From Alphaproteobacteria bacterium (lineage in GTDB: Bacteria > Pseudomonadota > Alphaproteobacteria > Rhizobiales > Aestuariivirgaceae), in the NCBI GenBank assembly GCA_024639035.1, contig JAHEJE010000116.1, forward strand, positions 1 to 8,496: a stretch of 8,496 bases of DNA, written 5' to 3'. The notes under the pieces were generated by a model. It was not told the origin of the DNA. It saw only the letters and a list, made by a program, of their open reading frames with translations, and ran no database searches. Made by a program: the position numbers and the translations under genes. Below, piece after piece: positions 6,582 to 8,496 of this stretch (positions are counted from its first letter, which is position 1; the number at the start of each line of letters is the position of its first letter).

Positions 6582-7331
6582 ATGGCAGGCCATTCACAAT
6601 TCAAGAACATCATGCACCGCAAGGGGCGCCAGGACGCGGTGCGCTCCAAGCTGTTTTCCAAACTGTCGAAAGAGATCACGGTGGCGGCCAAGCACGGCGG
6701 GCCGGATGTCGATTCCAACCCGCGCCTTCGCCTGGCGGTGCAGAACGCCAAGTCGCAGTCGATGCCGAAGGACAATATCCAGCGGGCGATCAACAAGTCG
6801 CAGGGCGGCGATGAGGCCGACTACGAGGAAATCCGCTATGAAGGCTATGGTCCCGGCGGCGTGGCGGTGATCGTCGAGGCGCTGACCGACAACCGCAACC
6901 GGACGGCCTCGACGGTGCGCTCGACGTTTTCCAAGTACGGCGGCAACCTAGGCGAGACCGGCTCGGTGTCGTTCATGTTCGACCGGGTCGGCGAGGTTGC
7001 CTACAAGCCGGAGGCGGGTGACGCCGACACGGTGCTGATGGCGGCAATCGAGGCGGGAGCGGATGATGTGGTGTCGGACGGCAACGGCCATGTCATCACC
7101 TGCGCGTTCGAGGCGCTGGGCGAGGTGGCCTCGGCGCTGGAGCGCGATCTCGGCGAGCCCGAGAGCGTCAACCCGGTGTGGAAGCCGCAGACCTCGACAG
7201 ACGTGGATGAGGAAAAAGCCGGCACGCTGATGAAGCTGGTCGATGCGCTGGATGACGACGACGACATCCAGAATGTCTATTCCAACTTCGAGATTTCAGA
7301 AGAGGTCATGGCCAAGCTGACAGCGGCTTGA
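6582..7331 (+). CDS. yebC: YebC/PmpR family protein (DUF28)
   Basis: This widespread cytosolic protein has been described as a transcriptional regulator and more recently as a factor that relieves ribosome stalling at proline-rich stretches in some bacteria. Its 249 residues match the family length. The N-terminus AGHSQFKNIMHRKGRQD (2-18) is the hallmark, and KLFSKLSKEITVAAKHGGPD, IQRAINK and YEGYGPGGVAVIVEALTDNRNRT follow as in the family. The C-terminal third includes an acidic run, DALDDDDDIQNVYSNF. A GAG-rich sequence (GACGAGAG) precedes the ATG. In most proteobacteria yebC lies directly upstream of ruvC. Here a regulated NYN gene separates them. Confidence 0.97.
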   Translation: MAGHSQFKNIMHRKGRQDAVRSKLFSKLSKEITVAAKHGGPDVDSNPRLRLAVQNAKSQSMPKDNIQRAINKSQGGDEADYEEIRYEGYGPGGVAVIVEALTDNRNRTASTVRSTFSKYGGNLGETGSVSFMFDRVGEVAYKPEAGDADTVLMAAIEAGADDVVSDGNGHVITCAFEALGEVASALERDLGEPESVNPVWKPQTSTDVDEEKAGTLMKLVDALDDDDDIQNVYSNFEISEEVMAKLTAA

Positions 7332-7334
7332 AGG

Positions 7335-7349
7335 TTGAACGATTGAACG
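7335..7349 (+). repeat. Short tandem direct repeat
   Basis: TTGAACG (7335-7341) and TTGAACG (7343-7349) are spaced by one base, just after the yebC stop and directly ahead of the 16-bp palindrome, which itself contains a similar TTGACA. The cluster resembles a set of regulator half-sites but could be chance. Confidence 0.35.
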
Positions 7350-7350
7350 C

Positions 7351-7366
7351 CATTGACATGTCAATG
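7351..7366. promoter_or_regulatory. 16-bp perfect palindrome, operator candidate
   Basis: CATTGACATGTCAATG is its own reverse complement over all 16 bases. It lies 16 bp upstream of the -35 of the NYN-gene promoter, a natural place for an activator or repressor dimer. A second overlapping inverted repeat, ACATG (7356-7360) with CATGT (7367-7371), extends the symmetry. No T-run follows, so it is not a terminator for yebC. The binding protein is unknown. Confidence 0.55.
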
Positions 7367-7382
7367 CATGTAAAGACGTTTA

Positions 7383-7411
7383 TTGATTGTTAGTAGGAAA
7401 TGTCCTATATT
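7383..7411 (+). promoter_or_regulatory. Predicted sigma70-type promoter of the NYN gene
   Basis: TTGATT (7383-7388) and TATATT (7406-7411) are exactly 17 bp apart, the best promoter-like pair in the window. Transcription would start near 7418, giving a leader of about 87 bases before the ATG at 7505. The AT-rich context contrasts with the GC-rich yebC gene before it. Confidence 0.65.
7394..7407. promoter_or_regulatory. Inverted repeat in the promoter spacer, operator candidate
   Basis: TAGGA (7394-7398) and TCCTA (7403-7407) are perfect inverted halves around AATG, lying between the -35 and -10 and touching the -10. A dimeric repressor bound here would block RNA polymerase directly. The layout is typical of HTH-repressor operators of mobile or toxin-like genes. 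The cognate protein is not in the window. Confidence 0.5.
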
Positions 7412-7424
7412 TGCTATACCTCAA

Positions 7425-7449
7425 GCGCCAAGCTACGTTAAATTGGTGC
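7425..7449 (+). other. Leader RNA hairpin upstream of the terminator
   Basis: GCGCCAA (7425-7431) can pair with TTGGTGC (7443-7449), six Watson-Crick pairs and one G-U, with an 11-base loop. It falls inside the predicted leader just before the terminator hairpin. It may be part of an attenuation switch, although I see no strong alternative pairing with the terminator stem. Confidence 0.35.
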
Positions 7450-7462
7450 GGCGGGTTACAAC

Positions 7463-7491
7463 AAGGCCCCTGCGGGGGCCTTTACTTTTTT
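7463..7491 (+). terminator. Intrinsic terminator in the leader of the NYN gene
   Basis: AAGGCCCC (7463-7470) pairs perfectly with GGGGCCTT (7475-7482) around a TGCG loop, followed by TACTTTTTT. This is a textbook Rho-independent terminator. It ends only 13 bases before the NYN ATG, so it stops transcripts from yebC and also those from the promoter at 7383-7411 unless readthrough or antitermination occurs. Confidence 0.85.
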
Positions 7492-7504
7492 GCGGGGAAC
7501 GCAG

Positions 7505-8329
7505 ATGGGGCGAGTCGCTGTTTTTGTCGATGCTGGTTACCTTTTTGCTCAAGGCTCGACGGCGCTGACCGGCTCCAAGAAACCCAGAACAACTGTCGAA
7601 CTTAACTGCGCCTTAGTTCGCAAAGCATTGATCGAGTTTGCGCTTGAGAAGAGCCCAGGATGTGAACTGCTGCGTATCTATTGGTATGACGGAGCGCTGG
7701 CATCGTCGGGTTTGACTCTTGATCAGGAGTCCTTGGCTGATCTGGACGACATAAAACTGCGGCTGGGGTTCATTAACAGTCAGGGACAGCAAAAAGGTGT
7801 AGATTCCCTGATTGTCACCGACATGGTCGAACTGGCGCGTAACTCGGCGATCAGTGATGCCGTCTTGTTGTCTGGCGATGAGGATGTGCGAGTTGGCGTG
7901 CACATTGCGCAAAGCCTCGGTGTTCGAGTGCATCTCTTGGGAATTGTGCCCTCGCGAGGTTCACAATCCAAGCAGTTGATGTTTGAAGCGGACACAACAT
8001 CGGAATTAGATGCTGATTGTGTGTGGCAATTCTTAACGTACCGCGAACCACCGAAGCGCGAGCGCGTTACGAATGTTTCCACCGATGAAGGCGATGCGAT
8101 CTTCGAGGAATCTGCTCGGGAACTTGCCGATGAGTTGGACACAAATGATGTGCACGCGCTCATTACCCATTGGGAGCACCGGGCGGACGTACCACCGGAG
8201 TTCGATGGCAAATTGCTGGCGCGGTGCAGACAGTCTATCGGTCGCGATTTAAACAATTCGGAAAAGCGGACATTGCGACTGAATTTTCGCGGCTTTGTTT
8301 CTGCTCGCGGACAAGCAAGCAAGTATTGA
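7505..8329 (+). CDS. NYN-domain protein (PIN-like nuclease fold, LabA/DUF88-like)
   Basis: The product has 274 residues. NYN domains are PIN-like, metal-dependent folds, often RNases; the substrate here is unknown. The domain spans about 1-175: VAVFVDAGYLF with D9, RIYWYDG (57-63), QKGVDSLIVTDMVELA with D100 and D106, LLSGDEDVRVGVHIAQSLGVRVHLLG with D125 and D127, then FEADTTSELD. All the acidic positions expected for a metal site are present, so it may be active. A charged linker (about 180-200) leads to a helical C-terminal region (about 200-265) that I cannot assign. The ATG at 7505 is chosen because GGGGA (7494-7498) lies 6 bases before it; an upstream TTG at 7490 is unlikely. GC is low: three hand-counted 60-base lines give 88/180. 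Its TGA overlaps the ruvC ATG. Confidence 0.9.
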   Translation: MGRVAVFVDAGYLFAQGSTALTGSKKPRTTVELNCALVRKALIEFALEKSPGCELLRIYWYDGALASSGLTLDQESLADLDDIKLRLGFINSQGQQKGVDSLIVTDMVELARNSAISDAVLLSGDEDVRVGVHIAQSLGVRVHLLGIVPSRGSQSKQLMFEADTTSELDADCVWQFLTYREPPKRERVTNVSTDEGDAIFEESARELADELDTNDVHALITHWEHRADVPPEFDGKLLARCRQSIGRDLNNSEKRTLRLNFRGFVSARGQASKY

Positions 8330-8496
8330 TGCCAAACGCGATTCGCATCATCGGAATTGATCCAGGTTTGCGCCGCACCGGGTGGGGCGTTGTGGCGGCT
8401 GAAGGGTCGCGGTTGTCTTATGTGGCGGATGGGACTTTGACGTCGGATGCCAAGGCCGATCTGGCAACGCGGCTGTTGCAGCTTCATGAGCAGTTG
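8329..8496 (+). CDS. ruvC: Holliday junction endonuclease RuvC (N-terminal part)
   Basis: RuvC resolves Holliday junctions during recombination repair, working with RuvAB. Fifty-six codons are present before the window edge. IIGIDPGLRRTGWGVV (7-22) is the family's start, with D11 as the first catalytic acidic residue. GSRLSYVADGTLTSD and LATRLLQLHEQL follow as expected. The ATG at 8329-8331 shares its A with the TGA stop of the NYN gene, and no good Shine-Dalgarno is visible upstream, which points to translation coupled to the NYN gene. ruvA and ruvB probably follow outside the window. Confidence 0.96.
   Translation, partial: MPNAIRIIGIDPGLRRTGWGVVAAEGSRLSYVADGTLTSDAKADLATRLLQLHEQL

Noticed and set aside
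7337..7348. GAAC repeats near the yebC stop as an alphaproteobacterial LexA box controlling ruvC
   Set aside because: The alphaproteobacterial SOS box is GTTC-N7-GTTC (GAAC-N7-GAAC on the other strand). Here the spacing is 4 bases, so it does not match.
7387..7605. Short open frames (61 and 72 codons) over the NYN leader as a leader peptide
   Set aside because: They run through the terminator hairpin and into the NYN gene in other frames, begin within the promoter, and have no ribosome site. No run of regulatory codons is visible.
1..8496. CRISPR array, tRNA, rRNA, insertion sequence or integrase attachment site
   Set aside because: No regularly spaced repeats, tRNA cloverleaf, rRNA sequence, transposase or flanking target duplications were seen. 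The NYN cassette has no clear direct repeats at its ends, so no mobile-element boundaries are called.

Overview
The window looks like the chromosome of a GC-rich alphaproteobacterium, probably a member of the Hyphomicrobiales or a near relative. The grounds are the gene order (transketolase and phosphoglycerate kinase divergent from a coiled-coil/zapA pair, then 6S RNA, 5-FCL, a YmdB-type phosphoesterase, yebC and ruvC), the high GC of the housekeeping genes, and a CtrA-type box (TTAA-N7-TTAA). The assignment is an inference from synteny, not from a database search.

Left part (1-3308, minus strand): a Calvin-cycle/glycolysis/pentose-phosphate operon, tkt then pgk, then the first codons of another gene running off the left edge. 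No gap (GAPDH) gene lies between tkt and pgk, which are only 10 bp apart.

Middle part (3309-6037, plus strand): after a divergent promoter region come a small coiled-coil gene (ZauP-like/DUF4164-like) and zapA, both expected to act at the Z-ring. They are followed by a strong 6S RNA candidate (about 4391-4550) and then by 5-formyltetrahydrofolate cyclo-ligase and a TIGR00282/YmdB-type metallophosphoesterase. The last of these converges on a small unrecognised gene (6048-6392, minus), and one perfect hairpin holds both stop codons.

Right part (6393-8496): a 189 bp divergent region with a full CtrA-type box separates the small unknown gene from yebC. Next comes the least ordinary stretch, 7332-8329. 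It holds a 16-bp perfect palindrome, a good sigma70-type promoter with a second inverted repeat in its spacer, a leader containing a small hairpin and a strong intrinsic terminator, and a NYN-domain (PIN-like nuclease fold) gene of lower GC. The NYN stop codon overlaps the ruvC start codon by one base. yebC and ruvC are usually adjacent, so this is a regulated cassette placed between them that may now control ruvC expression. This stretch is the best candidate in the window for an undescribed system. The rest is ordinary core genome.
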